Shown: positions 16,300-25,477, numbered from the stretch's first letter. The stretch: 64,000 nucleotides of DNA from JAOAIV01 sp038849555 (GCA_038849555.1 JAWCMT010000002.1:1-64000), one strand, 5' to 3'. Notes: generated by a model not told the origin, from the sequence alone. Translations and numbers: made by a program.

Positions 16300-16650
16300 T
16301 TATTTGCGTTCGCAGTCAAAACAAAAATCACTTTCACGATTTGTCCAATAAATTTTCCCACAGCGTAGGCAAGTAGCTCTACGAAGCAATTTTTTGTCTT
16401 CTGTTATGCTGGCCGTAAAGGTTGTTCTCTGCGGAAAGCTAATCGCTTTATTATGGCATAATGGAACACATGCTGTGCAACCGCTTATGCATCTAGCAGG
16501 ATATGCTACAACCGCCTTACCACTTTCGAATGTGAAAACGCCATGAGGGCAGTATTCAATGCAACGGGGCTTTCCCAATTTGGCGCACCCGTCGCATTTT
16601 TCAGAAAAAATAAGTGGAAACCAAGGTGTCTTTGGACTTGCCAACATCAT
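16300..16650 (-). CDS. 2[4Fe-4S] ferredoxin with C-terminal zinc-ribbon-like Cys motif
   Basis: 116 aa. The first cluster segment has CDGCAKLGKPRCIEYCP (an insertion between Cys 2 and 3); the second has CISGCTACVPLC. A further CxxC-x14-CxxC (CLRCGKIYWTNRESDFCFDC, residues about 94-113) looks like a rubredoxin-like or zinc-ribbon tail. It shares its leader style with the ferredoxin at 12424. It runs in the same direction as the permease at 16735 (84 nt gap), so the two may be co-transcribed. A redox role in the island is inferred. Confidence 0.85.
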   Translation of the reverse strand: MMLASPKTPWFPLIFSEKCDGCAKLGKPRCIEYCPHGVFTFESGKAVVAYPARCISGCTACVPLCHNKAISFPQRTTFTASITEDKKLLRRATCLRCGKIYWTNRESDFCFDCERK

Positions 16651-16734
16651 CTACCTATGTGCTGTCAAGTTTTTATGCCTACGCCTCATCCTAACAATTA
16701 AAAGAAAATTATACGCTTTTTCTTGACATAAAGC

Positions 16735-17787
16735 TCAGAACCCCCCTGTTAAAACGCCATAAAGCAACCCCGAGAAAATAGATGCCAAAAAGGCTGAAAA
16801 TCCATAGGTAATTGCGATTTTCCAGCCTATTATGCGTGAAGTTGACAGCATATTGGGTATGTCATAGGGTTGACCCATCAGCCAAGCAATTGTTGCGGCA
16901 GGTGCCATTCCCAAATTAACAAGAGCTTTACCTAACGCCACTTCAATCAAAGTTGGCGTATACAATGGTCCAGCTAATATTGCCGCGTATACAACGCCTG
17001 TTGGCCCGGTCAGATAGGCTTCTACAATCTCGGCGGAAAAGAACGCTTGAACATAACTCACTACTACAAGGCCTAAGGCGAACGCGGGAATTATTCTTTT
17101 TGCAAGATAACCGCCGAACTTTAAAGCGCTCCAAAGCCGCATGTCAAAGGGTTCTTCTACAAGTTCTATAGCGGCTGTTTGTGTTTGATTTTTCTGGAAG
17201 TTCTGCTCGAATCTTTTTCCCCAAGGAGTTTTTGAAACAACAAAGCCAATAATAACAGCGCTCACTCCAGCGGCAATTATATCTGCGACGGCAATTTGCC
17301 ATCCAAGCACTTGGACTGTCACAATATCAGCCAATAGATTGTTAGCTGGAGCAGCGAGAAGAAAGGTTAACGCTGGGCCGATGCCGCCTCCTGCGTAAAT
17401 TAGACCTGAAAAGAGAGGAACCATTGTGCAGGAACACACACAGAAAAGTGGGGCGATTAACATGGCGATTACATATGCTATTGGTTTTCTGCTACTCATG
17501 TACTTAATCATAAATGGCTTAGGGATAAATTCCGCGAGGAGGCCGGAAACAACAAAGGCAAAGCCGAGGCATATCCAGCCATGCTGCGCATAGTCCCACA
17601 TGTAAACTAGCGGGATTTCCCAGAGGGGCAGATGCTGCAGAGCCTCTGCAGTAGAAGTTGGCGTTAGCGTGTAGGCGCTAACAATTGCCCGGAACATCAT
17701 CACTATAAAGAAAGCGATGAAAGCAAGCATTAAAATCGTTTTAAGAATACGCTTTTTCTCCAATAAATTCACCAACTCCCTTACCAA
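16735..17787 (-). CDS. DUF318/ArsP-like permease
   Basis: 350-aa permease of the family associated with ArsR loci. Near residues 116-120 a CVCSC motif (APLFCVCSCTMVPLFSGLI) marks the conserved metal/thiol-reactive core. The second half repeats a membrane segment pattern (LAGPLYTPTLIEVALG). Members of this family have been linked to organoarsenical (ArsP) or metal efflux; which substrate applies here is not visible. The start is a TTG at 17787 with a TATA-like run (TTTTTAAATG) just upstream. It lies next to the CxxC thioredoxin-like gene at 17872 upstream, a common pairing in archaea and bacteria. Confidence 0.85.
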   Translation of the reverse strand: MVRELVNLLEKKRILKTILMLAFIAFFIVMMFRAIVSAYTLTPTSTAEALQHLPLWEIPLVYMWDYAQHGWICLGFAFVVSGLLAEFIPKPFMIKYMSSRKPIAYVIAMLIAPLFCVCSCTMVPLFSGLIYAGGGIGPALTFLLAAPANNLLADIVTVQVLGWQIAVADIIAAGVSAVIIGFVVSKTPWGKRFEQNFQKNQTQTAAIELVEEPFDMRLWSALKFGGYLAKRIIPAFALGLVVVSYVQAFFSAEIVEAYLTGPTGVVYAAILAGPLYTPTLIEVALGKALVNLGMAPAATIAWLMGQPYDIPNMLSTSRIIGWKIAITYGFSAFLASIFSGLLYGVLTGGF

Positions 17788-17871
17788 ATTAGCGCTGAAA
17801 CATCATTTAAAAATTAAAAAAATGGGTGATAGTAACTTTAACTGATCGGGGACATATTTTTCATCACCTTT

Positions 17872-18144
17872 TTAGCTAGTTATCCTTTGCCGTATCAGTC
17901 TTTCAATAACGCTGGCGTCTGGAACCTTACCCATGATTTTTACTACGCCGTTTATTGCAATTGCTGGCGAAGCGATTACGCCATATTTGGATATGGTTTC
18001 TTGGGCAGTTACATTTAATTTTGTTATTTCAACTTTTATTCCTTCCGCGGCCAGTTTTTCAGCGGCTTTTTTCGCGTTTTCTTCAGTTGTTTTACATCTC
18101 TGACAAGGTGGGCTAACACCTATCACCTCAACTTTTACTTTCAT
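17872..18144 (-). CDS. Small thioredoxin-like CxxC protein
   Basis: 90 aa from ATG 18144 (a longer frame to 18189 adds residues upstream of a GGAGTGA Shine-Dalgarno, so I use the internal start). MKVKVEVIGVSPPCQRCKTT gives the redox-active CxxC pair (Cys14, Cys17), followed by a thioredoxin-fold layout with GVIASPAIAINGVV (the cis-Pro loop). It probably reduces or shuttles thiols or metals for the permease encoded downstream; such small redox-disulfide proteins are often found beside ArsR and this permease family. The gene is divergent from DUF169 at 18255. Confidence 0.85.
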   Translation of the reverse strand: MKVKVEVIGVSPPCQRCKTTEENAKKAAEKLAAEGIKVEITKLNVTAQETISKYGVIASPAIAINGVVKIMGKVPDASVIERLIRQRITS

Positions 18145-18193
18145 TCTGAGTTCACTCCAATAGAAGATTTTATTGTTATAGCCAAACATTAAG

Positions 18194-18213
18194 TTTATAA
18201 ATACATTTAAATT
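18194..18213 (+). promoter_or_regulatory. TATA region of the DUF169 gene
   Basis: TTTATAAATA followed by CATTTAAATT. Their spacing puts the transcription start near 18224-18234, downstream of the first ATG at 18219, so the CDS start at 18255 is preferred. Confidence 0.45.
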
Positions 18214-18254
18214 TTGCTATGTACTTATTCGCTGACGAAACTTGTGTGAGAAAA

Positions 18255-18992
18255 ATGGACAGGAAAATCTTGAGCAAAAAGCTGGAAGACATTTTAGGAT
18301 TAACTACTTCATCAGTAGCAGTAAAAATAATAAAAGCAGACGAGCCTTTGCCAAATATAAAAGAGCCAACTCAAAGAAGCAGATATTGTCAGCTGCTGAT
18401 GCTAGCGAGGAAAGGTCAAACTCTGATGCTGACCGATGAAAGCATCGCTTGCCCCGCCGCAAAAGCAGCATTAGGCTTTGGACCATTACCTGAGAAAATT
18501 TCTAGTGGCGAGATGCTATGCACGCTGGGTTTATTTATGAGTCGGGAAGCTGCAGCCAAAACAATGCGCATGATACCACACTTAGAAGCTAGTTCAACGA
18601 AAGCCGTTGCCGCTGGACCGCTAAGAGATTTCCCTATGGAGCCAGATGTTATCGTGGTTGAAGGCGTTCCAGAGCAGATAATGTGGCTTGCTTTGGCTAG
18701 AAACTTCAAGGAAGGTGGCAGGCTCAGCTTTAACTCGTCAATTTTCCAAGCAGAATGCGTTGACGTGACAATAGTGCCCTACTTAACTGGAGAAGTAAAT
18801 CTGACGCCGGGCTGCTATGGCTGCCGACAGGCCACTGATGTACCTCCTGAACACATGTTCATTGGCATTCCAGCTAAACTTTTACCTGAAATAATTGCCG
18901 CATTAGAAGCTTTATCTGAGAAGGCAATGAAGGCGGTCAGAGAGAAAAGTGTTTACACACTTTACATGAAGGGAATAAAAAGGAACAGCTAG
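18255..18992 (+). CDS. DUF169 domain protein
   Basis: 245 aa from ATG 18255 (ATG 18219 is upstream of the inferred transcription start). It has the DUF169 layout: an early hydrophobic segment, a conserved Cys-rich patch (SRYCQLLMLARKG, ACPAAKAALGFG), and a late glycine/Cys motif (TPGCYGCRQATDVPPEHMFIGIP) with CYGC. The function of the family is unknown; the Cys motifs suggest metal, cofactor or Fe-S binding. It lies in the arsenic/redox island, divergent from a CxxC protein and followed by a paralogous membrane protein. Confidence 0.85.
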   Translation: MDRKILSKKLEDILGLTTSSVAVKIIKADEPLPNIKEPTQRSRYCQLLMLARKGQTLMLTDESIACPAAKAALGFGPLPEKISSGEMLCTLGLFMSREAAAKTMRMIPHLEASSTKAVAAGPLRDFPMEPDVIVVEGVPEQIMWLALARNFKEGGRLSFNSSIFQAECVDVTIVPYLTGEVNLTPGCYGCRQATDVPPEHMFIGIPAKLLPEIIAALEALSEKAMKAVREKSVYTLYMKGIKRNS

Positions 18993-19067
18993 GATAATTT
19001 TTGGTCGAGATTCTGGTAAAACGATAAATATGACTAAAGTTTACCATGACTTTTGAGATGCGGTTGC

Positions 19068-19694
19068 ATGTCCATCGGATGGAAGGATTGGAGTCGAAGC
19101 GACATCATTTATGGAATAATAACGCCGATACTCGTGGTTTTGGTAATCGTTGGCCTCTACTTCATCGGCCCATTGATTATGCGAAGCGGCGGCATGGACA
19201 GCGCCATGGGCATAGTAATCGGAATCATAAGCGAGATTGAAGAGCTCGTCATTATTGTTGGCGTTCCACTCATACTTGGGCTTGTTTGGAACAGATGGGC
19301 TGGCGGTGCAGCAGGCTTTATTACGGGCAGCATCTACGCGATGTGGTTTGCCGTCAAATTCGGCGCCTTCTCTTTTACAGCGTCTCCACGTGGATCCATG
19401 GGCTTCGGTCCAACCATGCTAGGCTGGGTTCTCAGCGCGATGCTTACAGGATACATTGCAGGCGCATTAAACAAGCGCTCAGAAGACTTTCGAAGAATGC
19501 TCATCTCAGGAGTAGCCGCCACAACAATAGGCGGAATCTTCCTTTTTGCGATAATGCAGCTTTCGCCATCGAATGTAATAACGGGATTAGACGGCTTTTT
19601 GATTACTGTGGCAACACGCACTGCCACGGGAATTATAATTCCCATAATAGCCAAAGTCTTCATGTGGTACGGATTCAGTATGCACAAGAAATGA
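19068..19694 (+). CDS. Small multi-helix membrane protein, paralogue of 15722
   Basis: 208 aa from ATG 19068 (TTG 19053 is possible). It shares GLVWNRWAGGAAGFITGSIY and AGALNKRSEDFRRMLISGVA with the gene at 15722, so this is a duplicated unknown family. About five helices, ending near a short charged tail (SMHKK). It follows DUF169 by about 75 nt. No substrate can be read from the sequence. Confidence 0.75.
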   Translation: MSIGWKDWSRSDIIYGIITPILVVLVIVGLYFIGPLIMRSGGMDSAMGIVIGIISEIEELVIIVGVPLILGLVWNRWAGGAAGFITGSIYAMWFAVKFGAFSFTASPRGSMGFGPTMLGWVLSAMLTGYIAGALNKRSEDFRRMLISGVAATTIGGIFLFAIMQLSPSNVITGLDGFLITVATRTATGIIIPIIAKVFMWYGFSMHKK

Positions 19695-19739
19695 ACACAC
19701 GCAGGTATCTTCAAATCGCTAAGTATGAAACAGGGCGGG

Positions 19740-20345
19740 TTATAACCACTGCAAAAAAGGATTAAAGCGCTTTTCGTCACCCACCGTTGAAGCGGCACCG
19801 TGCCCAGGGTAAACCACATAATAATCAGGAAGAGACAGTAGTTTTCTAAGGGAACATCGCATGTCATGGTCAGAGCCGCCTGGGAAATCAGTTCTGCCAA
19901 TGGATCCTGCAAATAAGGTGTCGCCGGTAAATACCAAGCGCTCGCCAAGAAGAGATACGCTTCCAGGAGTATGCCCAGGCGTATGCAACACCTTTAGCGT
20001 TACCTTACCGAATTCCAGCACCATGCCATCTACAAGCATAACATTGGCAGGTTGCGTTGCGACATCCAAGCCATGGAGGCAATGCGCGTCGTACGGGTGA
20101 ATGCAGATGGGTACGCCATATTTCTTCTTTAGGAAACTATCGCCGCTGATATGGTCTGGATGCCCATGGGTGTTAACTATAAACTTCACTTTCAACAGGC
20201 CTTGTTCCACGTAACGGAAAATTTGTTCAGCCTCTGAAGGAGCTTCTATTCCAGAGTCAATTATTATGGCTTCTTTTGTCGCTTCACAGTGGACGATATA
20301 GCAGTTGGTTGAGAGCCTGCCAACAGTGAAGGTTTGAATTTGCAT
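19740..20345 (-). CDS. Metallo-beta-lactamase fold hydrolase
   Basis: 201-aa MBL-fold enzyme. The metal-binding motif THGHPDHISG (His60, His62, Asp64, His65) is complete, and further conserved residues appear in LHTPGHTPGSVSL, FTGDTLF and YPGHG. Glyoxalase II and persulfide dioxygenase-like hydrolases have this form; the exact substrate is not determined. It converges with the membrane protein gene at 19694 (45 nt). Confidence 0.9.
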   Translation of the reverse strand: MQIQTFTVGRLSTNCYIVHCEATKEAIIIDSGIEAPSEAEQIFRYVEQGLLKVKFIVNTHGHPDHISGDSFLKKKYGVPICIHPYDAHCLHGLDVATQPANVMLVDGMVLEFGKVTLKVLHTPGHTPGSVSLLGERLVFTGDTLFAGSIGRTDFPGGSDHDMRCSLRKLLSLPDYYVVYPGHGAASTVGDEKRFNPFLQWL

Positions 20346-20525
20346 GGGCGTTCATTTTCTCGAATGGAGCGAAGGCAGATAAAGTATTCGCCATTTGCAG
20401 CTTCCAACTAAGTAAAGCGGATACACGTAAAGAATGGCAGCATCGGCATGCGCGATAGTAAGCCAATATCCTTTTTTACCTCGCCATAATTTCTAACACG
20501 AACGAAAGCAGGAAAGCATGTGGGT

Positions 20526-21614
20526 ATGAGCGACATTTCAGAGGGCTTCGTGGTCACGCGTACTTTTCAGCAGGCGGATTTCGAAAAAATAACGCAGCTG
20601 GTTACTGCAGAGTTTAAAATTCAAGAAGCCCTAATGGAGAACGGCGCACCCACCTATTACTTAACGTGGCCTCAAGAAACCAAACAAGCCTTTCTGAGGC
20701 TGCTACAGGCGCTTGAGGCAATGGAGTTAATCGCATTTCTTAGAAAAGTGGACGAACGCGTGGTGCTGAAGGTTGTTCCGAAGCCACCTGTGAAACCCAG
20801 CAACCCGCGCATAAACTTGATAATGCTGCTAGCCACGGTATGCACCACTTTTGTTACTGGCTACTTTATGCTTCCAGCTACAGCGGGAATCCCGCCAATG
20901 GTAAGCGGAATAATCTTTTCAGCGTCCATCCTGACAGTGCTAGGCATCCACGAGATGGGCCATAAGCTGACAGCCAACAAGAAGCGGATGGATGCGACTG
21001 CACCCTACTTTATTCCCGGGTTGCCGCCGCTGGGCACATGGGGCGCTGTAATAATGCAGAAGTCGCTTCCGCCGAACCGCGATGCACTATTTGATGTTGG
21101 CGCGAACGGGCCGATAGCCGGCTTCATAATCGCCTTAATCTTCAGCGCAGTCGGCATGACGCTGCTTATTCCCGCGCAGATTCCGCCAAGCGAGAGTAGT
21201 CTGGTGCCGGTAAGCTGGGTGCTTTTGGTTAATGGCTTGGCAAGTTTAAATTTGATTCCGCCGCTTGTGCCGCCAAATAACGGCTGGTATATGCATCCGA
21301 TAGGGTATGCGGGATGGGCGGGAATGGTTGTTACGATGCTTAATTTGCTGCCCGCGGCTATGCTTGATGGTGGGCATGTGGCGCGCGCGGCGACGGTAAG
21401 CGACCGGCAACGGTTCGTTTTGACCTTTGCGTCAGTGGCGATTTTACTTTTCTCTGGTTCAGAGTTCATGCTCATGGCGTTTTTGATAGTGTTCATGTCT
21501 ATGTTTAGGCATCCAGGCCCGTTGGATGATGTGTCTGGTTTATCGAAGAGTAGAAAATGGCTTATTGGCGCTTTAATAGCGATTTTTGTGCTGTCATTCC
21601 CGATTAGAGTCTAA
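20526..21614 (+). CDS. Site-2 protease-like M50 membrane metalloprotease
   Basis: About 362 aa from ATG 20526. The zinc motif HEMGHK (about residue 141) and the distal motif NLLPAAMLDGGHV (the LDG motif, near residue 280) are both present, with helices between. An N-terminal cytoplasmic domain of about 95 residues precedes the membrane core. Members cut membrane-embedded substrates; the target here is unknown. The gene is monocistronic, facing away from the MBL gene. Confidence 0.9.
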   Translation: MSDISEGFVVTRTFQQADFEKITQLVTAEFKIQEALMENGAPTYYLTWPQETKQAFLRLLQALEAMELIAFLRKVDERVVLKVVPKPPVKPSNPRINLIMLLATVCTTFVTGYFMLPATAGIPPMVSGIIFSASILTVLGIHEMGHKLTANKKRMDATAPYFIPGLPPLGTWGAVIMQKSLPPNRDALFDVGANGPIAGFIIALIFSAVGMTLLIPAQIPPSESSLVPVSWVLLVNGLASLNLIPPLVPPNNGWYMHPIGYAGWAGMVVTMLNLLPAAMLDGGHVARAATVSDRQRFVLTFASVAILLFSGSEFMLMAFLIVFMSMFRHPGPLDDVSGLSKSRKWLIGALIAIFVLSFPIRV

Positions 21615-21792
21615 TTAGTAAAAAGGGCTAATCAGTGTGGAGCGAGAAAGAAACGCATGTGCTTTCGAGTGTTTTTGATGCTGCGTTCCGCTGAGGTTTG
21701 CATGAACAGCAACGTTGCCTATTGAAGCTGTCAAGTGCTTGCGGTTTTCGGCTAAAAATTTGATTAAATATTGTGTTGTGGCTGGCTGTAGT

Positions 21793-22035
21793 TCAAACGG
21801 CGGGTTGAAAACCAGTAAGCCTTGTGGTGCTGCCGCAGTTATTGCAGACTATGATGAGTTCCACGAGTTCGTCGTTGATTACTTTCGTATCCACGATTTT
21901 GTAGACTTCCTCTGACTCGTCTTCGGGGGAGATTACAGCGCCACATTTTGGACAGGGAAATGAGCCGTCACCATCAATCTTTGTGAGATCTATGGTGTAG
22001 GCAACGCTTTTTTTAGCTACTGCTTTTTTCATCAT
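21793..22035 (-). CDS. Small zinc-ribbon protein (80 aa)
   Basis: Two CxxC knuckles: CPKCGAVISPED (near residue 28) and CNNCGSTTRL (near residue 64), separated by an acidic/beta segment. Typical of archaeal zinc ribbons of unknown function. It is followed downstream (21615-21792) by non-coding sequence with no clear signal. Confidence 0.8.
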   Translation of the reverse strand: MMKKAVAKKSVAYTIDLTKIDGDGSFPCPKCGAVISPEDESEEVYKIVDTKVINDELVELIIVCNNCGSTTRLTGFQPAV

Positions 22036-22246
22036 GCTCTTTCACGTCTTGGTGAGTTTTTCATGGATAGCAGTTTATAATTAACGATTATGAATCAGTA
22101 ATCAGTATGCCAGATACATTTAAGAGTTAGCTTAAAACCTCGGAAAAAGCCTTGCGAAATCAGCTTTACAGTTGCTTGTGGGCTGGCGGTTGTGCTTTGG
22201 TGTAGTCTATAACCACTTATATAAAACATAAATAATCCCGACCCCG

Positions 22247-22260
22247 TTGCGAAGGCGGCG
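22247..22260 (-). repeat. 14-bp copy of the tRNA anticodon-arm sequence
   Basis: CGCCGCCTTCGCAA on the minus strand is repeated exactly within the tRNA (22303-22316), here only 5 nt beyond its CCA end. Confidence 0.7.
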
Positions 22261-22264
22261 GTAC

Positions 22265-22342
22265 TGGTGGACCGGGCGGGATTTGAACCCGCGGCTTCCG
22301 CCTTGCGAAGGCGGCGATCATACCAGACTGATCTACCGGCCC
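22265..22342 (-). tRNA. tRNA-Ala (anticodon CGC), CCA encoded
   Basis: The minus strand gives an acceptor stem GGGCCGG pairing with CCGGTCC, which includes the alanine identity G3-U70 wobble, a 4-bp D-stem (GATC/GATC), an anticodon stem CCGCC/GGCGG with loop TTCGCAA (anticodon CGC), a T-arm GCGGG-TTCAAAT-CCCGC, discriminator A, and a genomic CCA. No intron is visible. It lies 50 nt downstream of ileS on the same strand and may be co-transcribed. Confidence 0.93.
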
Positions 22343-22392
22343 CTTTTGGAAGTAGAACAGAGGCTGTGGAAATAAAGTGTTTTGGTTAAAGC

Positions 22393-25300
22393 TTAATGAA
22401 TGTTTATGTAGATTTTTTTGCCGTCCAGCTCTGACTCATGCCATTCCGCTTGGGCGTCGCTGCGGCTGCGGTGTAGATAGACTTTTCTGGTGCGCACCAG
22501 CTCCGCCATCTCCGCGCGGTAGGGCTCCAGCAGCCGTATGCTCTCGTCGTCTAGCTCGCTGATGTGCGCTGCGTCGAGGATGTCGGTGGGCTGGTAGCCA
22601 AGCTCTTTTCTTAGGGCTTGCACGCGGCGGGCTAAGTCGCGCATGATGCCTTCGCCAAGCAGTCGCTCATCACGTTGCCCGCTTACGAGCACGTGTATGT
22701 CGCCTTCAGACGCTGAAACCCAGTTTTCGCCTCCAGCGTACTCTGGGATGCGGCTGGCGTACTCAGCGGCTTTAACGTTAACAAGCTCCAAGAAGAGCGC
22801 TTCGTGCTTTTTCAGGGCTCTGGCTGTTTTCTCCGGCGCCGCTACGACTACCTTGCCGAGTGGCCATCTGCGCTTGAGTTTCGCCTGTTGGCGTGCGGCG
22901 TAAACCAGCGAGGCGCACTTGAACAGGATTTCAAACTCTTCCTCTAAGGCTTTGTTGCGCATTTTCTCGTCGGGTTCAGGCCAGCATTCAAGGTTTACGG
23001 ACTCAGGCAGTTTCGCGTCGAGCTTACGGTAGACTTTCTGATACAATGCCTCGCTAAGATGCGGCGTTACCGGGTTAAAAAGCAGCGTCACCGTCTTCAG
23101 CGTGTAGTGCAGCACGGCGTAGATTGTCTGGCGCCGTTCGAGGGTTTCAGGGTCATCTGTCCACAGTTCCTTCCGTATCATGGGCACGTATAGGCGGCTA
23201 AGCGTCTCGATGACAAAGTTTTCCAGAATTGTCATGGCCGCGTTGAATTCGCAGCGTTCCAGCTTAAGCGTGTACTCCGCTATTGCTTCCTGCAGTTTAG
23301 AAAGCACCCACCTGTCCGCGGGCTGCAGCGGCGCTAAGACTCTATCCAGCAGGATTTTATCGCCCACAAGCCGGTAGCGCTCCGGCGTGAACTCGTCGAA
23401 CAGGGCGTTCTGCAGGAAAAAGCGGCTAAGGTGATAAAGCGTAGACAAAACCTGATACGGCCGCTTGCTGAGCTCCTGCATGTCAAAGTTCATGAAGTCT
23501 ATGGGCGAGCACTTGCGCATCATGTAGAAGCGGCAGAGGTCAGCGGAATACTTCTCAAGCAGCTTGCTGGTTTCCACCACGTTGCCGAGGCTTTTGCTCA
23601 TCTTTCTGCCCTTAGCATCCTGCGTCAAGCCTTGGAACAGGAAAGCGCGGTAGGGTGCCTCAGGCTTGCCTGTTAGTATGACGTATTCCAGCAGCAGCGA
23701 GTTTGCCCAGCCTCGGGTTTGGTCTATGCCCTCTGTGAGGAAGTCGGTGGGCACAAACTTGGCGAACTCCTCGTCCGTGAAGCGCGCGTAAGGCGAGGCG
23801 CCGCTGTTATGCCACGTATCCAGCACGTAGTCTTCTCGGCGCATTATGCCGCCACATTTTTCGCACTTAAACTTGATGCGGTCAACCCATGGCTTGTGAA
23901 GCTCAAAGTTTTCCGGCACCTTCTCCAATGCGTCTTTTATTAGCTCGGCTTTGCTGGCTACTAAGCGCTTGTTCCCGCATTGCTCGCATGACCAGATTGG
24001 CAGCGGAGTGCCCCAGACGCGCTCGCGTGAAATGCACCACGGCTTGCCTTCTCGTAAGAAAGAGACGAAGCGGTTTTTGGGCTCGTCGAAGTAGTATTCC
24101 ACTTTCTCCGCGGCTTCAAGCACCTTACTGTTTATCCTGTCGGTTCTTAGGAAGTATTCTTTTCTGGCAAGCCACACGAGCTTGTGATGAGAGCGCCAGC
24201 ACGTGGGATACTCGTGCTTAACCTTCTTCAAGGCTACAAACGCGTTTCTATTGCGTAGCTCCTCAACCACCAAGTAGTCGGCGTCTCTGGCAAACACGCC
24301 GTTGAATACGCCGGCGTCACGTGTGAATTTGACTTCGTCGTCGAAGGGCGCGAATATGGGCACGCCGCGCTTCTGTGCAGCCCAGAAGTCTTCTTCGCCG
24401 TTTCCAGGCGAAAGGTGAACCACGCCCGTTGCGGTGTTAACGTCAACGAAGTCTTCGCATATAACCGTGTGAACAAGCGCGTGTTTAGTTTCAAGCTCCG
24501 CCTGTTTGGGAATTATATCCTTAAGTGGATACTCATAGCGTGTGCCCTCAAGGCGCTTACCCGGCATGGTTTCGATGATGGCGTATTTCTTTATCTCAAG
24601 CTCCTGCATCAAGGGCTCAACACGCGGCTTCACCATAATCCACACTTCATCGCCGACAGCGACTTTGGCGTACTCGGCGTCTGGATGCACGGCCAGCATC
24701 GTATCTGTTATGATGGTGAAGGGCATTGTTGTCCAGACAAGGAAGTACTCGTTTCGACTGCCTGCTACCTTGAATTTGAAATAAAGCGACGGGTCCTCTA
24801 CTTCCTTGTAGCTGCCCTCGTAGCCTACTTCGGCGCTGCTCAGCGAGGTTTGGCAGCCTGGGCAGTAAGCCACGACATAGTGGCCCTCCTCAAGCAGGTT
24901 CTGCTCCCAAGCGCGCTTAAGGTACTGCCATTCCCTTTCGATGTACTCGTCGCGATAGGTCCAGTACGCTTTGTCCTGGTTTATGAAAATTCCAAGGCGC
25001 TTGTCAGCTTCCAGCCACTCGCGGTGATAACGCATTATGACCTTCTTGCATTCTTCAACGAACCGCTCCTGGCCTACGCGTTCAAGCAGTTCCCGCTTGT
25101 TATGCACGCCCAGAATCTTCTCGACTTCCAGCTCCACTGGCAAGCCTTGGCAGTCCCATCCAGCCCAGAAAGGCACGTAGTAGCCCTGCATGCTCTTCCA
25201 GCGGTAGCGGATGTCCTTCATGACGCGGCCTCTTGCATGCCCAATATGTGGGATCCCATTAAGCGTAGGCGGGCCTTCCACGTAGCCTAAAATGCCCTTG

Positions 25301-25443
25301 TTATCCTTTAGCCTAAGATCTTCCAGTTTGATGCGGGTCTGGTGTTTTTCCCAGAATTCCCGCATTTCTTTCTCAAGCTCCAGCGGACGGTACTCCGCGG
25401 CTAAACCGATTTCAGAGTTATCCTTGCTTTTTGCAGACACCAT
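22393..25443 (-). CDS. ileS: Isoleucyl-tRNA synthetase
   Basis: About 1016 aa from ATG 25443 (a GTG at 25455 is in frame). HIGH-type motif PHIGHARGRVMKD (about residues 65-77), editing-domain region with DTWHNSGASPYA, and KMSKSLGNVV near residue 617. The archaeal/eukaryal form of IleRS is suggested by length and by the DTWHNSG segment. It attaches Ile to tRNA-Ile in the cytoplasm. It is divergent from the glycosyltransferase at 25543, sharing a TATA-rich region at 25478-25487. Confidence 0.95.
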   Translation of the reverse strand: MVSAKSKDNSEIGLAAEYRPLELEKEMREFWEKHQTRIKLEDLRLKDNKGILGYVEGPPTLNGIPHIGHARGRVMKDIRYRWKSMQGYYVPFWAGWDCQGLPVELEVEKILGVHNKRELLERVGQERFVEECKKVIMRYHREWLEADKRLGIFINQDKAYWTYRDEYIEREWQYLKRAWEQNLLEEGHYVVAYCPGCQTSLSSAEVGYEGSYKEVEDPSLYFKFKVAGSRNEYFLVWTTMPFTIITDTMLAVHPDAEYAKVAVGDEVWIMVKPRVEPLMQELEIKKYAIIETMPGKRLEGTRYEYPLKDIIPKQAELETKHALVHTVICEDFVDVNTATGVVHLSPGNGEEDFWAAQKRGVPIFAPFDDEVKFTRDAGVFNGVFARDADYLVVEELRNRNAFVALKKVKHEYPTCWRSHHKLVWLARKEYFLRTDRINSKVLEAAEKVEYYFDEPKNRFVSFLREGKPWCISRERVWGTPLPIWSCEQCGNKRLVASKAELIKDALEKVPENFELHKPWVDRIKFKCEKCGGIMRREDYVLDTWHNSGASPYARFTDEEFAKFVPTDFLTEGIDQTRGWANSLLLEYVILTGKPEAPYRAFLFQGLTQDAKGRKMSKSLGNVVETSKLLEKYSADLCRFYMMRKCSPIDFMNFDMQELSKRPYQVLSTLYHLSRFFLQNALFDEFTPERYRLVGDKILLDRVLAPLQPADRWVLSKLQEAIAEYTLKLERCEFNAAMTILENFVIETLSRLYVPMIRKELWTDDPETLERRQTIYAVLHYTLKTVTLLFNPVTPHLSEALYQKVYRKLDAKLPESVNLECWPEPDEKMRNKALEEEFEILFKCASLVYAARQQAKLKRRWPLGKVVVAAPEKTARALKKHEALFLELVNVKAAEYASRIPEYAGGENWVSASEGDIHVLVSGQRDERLLGEGIMRDLARRVQALRKELGYQPTDILDAAHISELDDESIRLLEPYRAEMAELVRTRKVYLHRSRSDAQAEWHESELDGKKIYINIH

Positions 25444-25477
25444 GCATCCCAGCACATCCGCAAATACAAGAAGATAG

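Noticed and set aside
19286..19948. Long overlapping frames on both strands around 19.3-19.9 kb
   Set aside because: Overlap the membrane protein and MBL genes and give Arg/His/Cys-rich peptides typical of shadows.
24415..25290. Antisense frame of 291 aa inside ileS
   Set aside because: Exact opposite strand of a clear IleRS; no start signals, no motifs.
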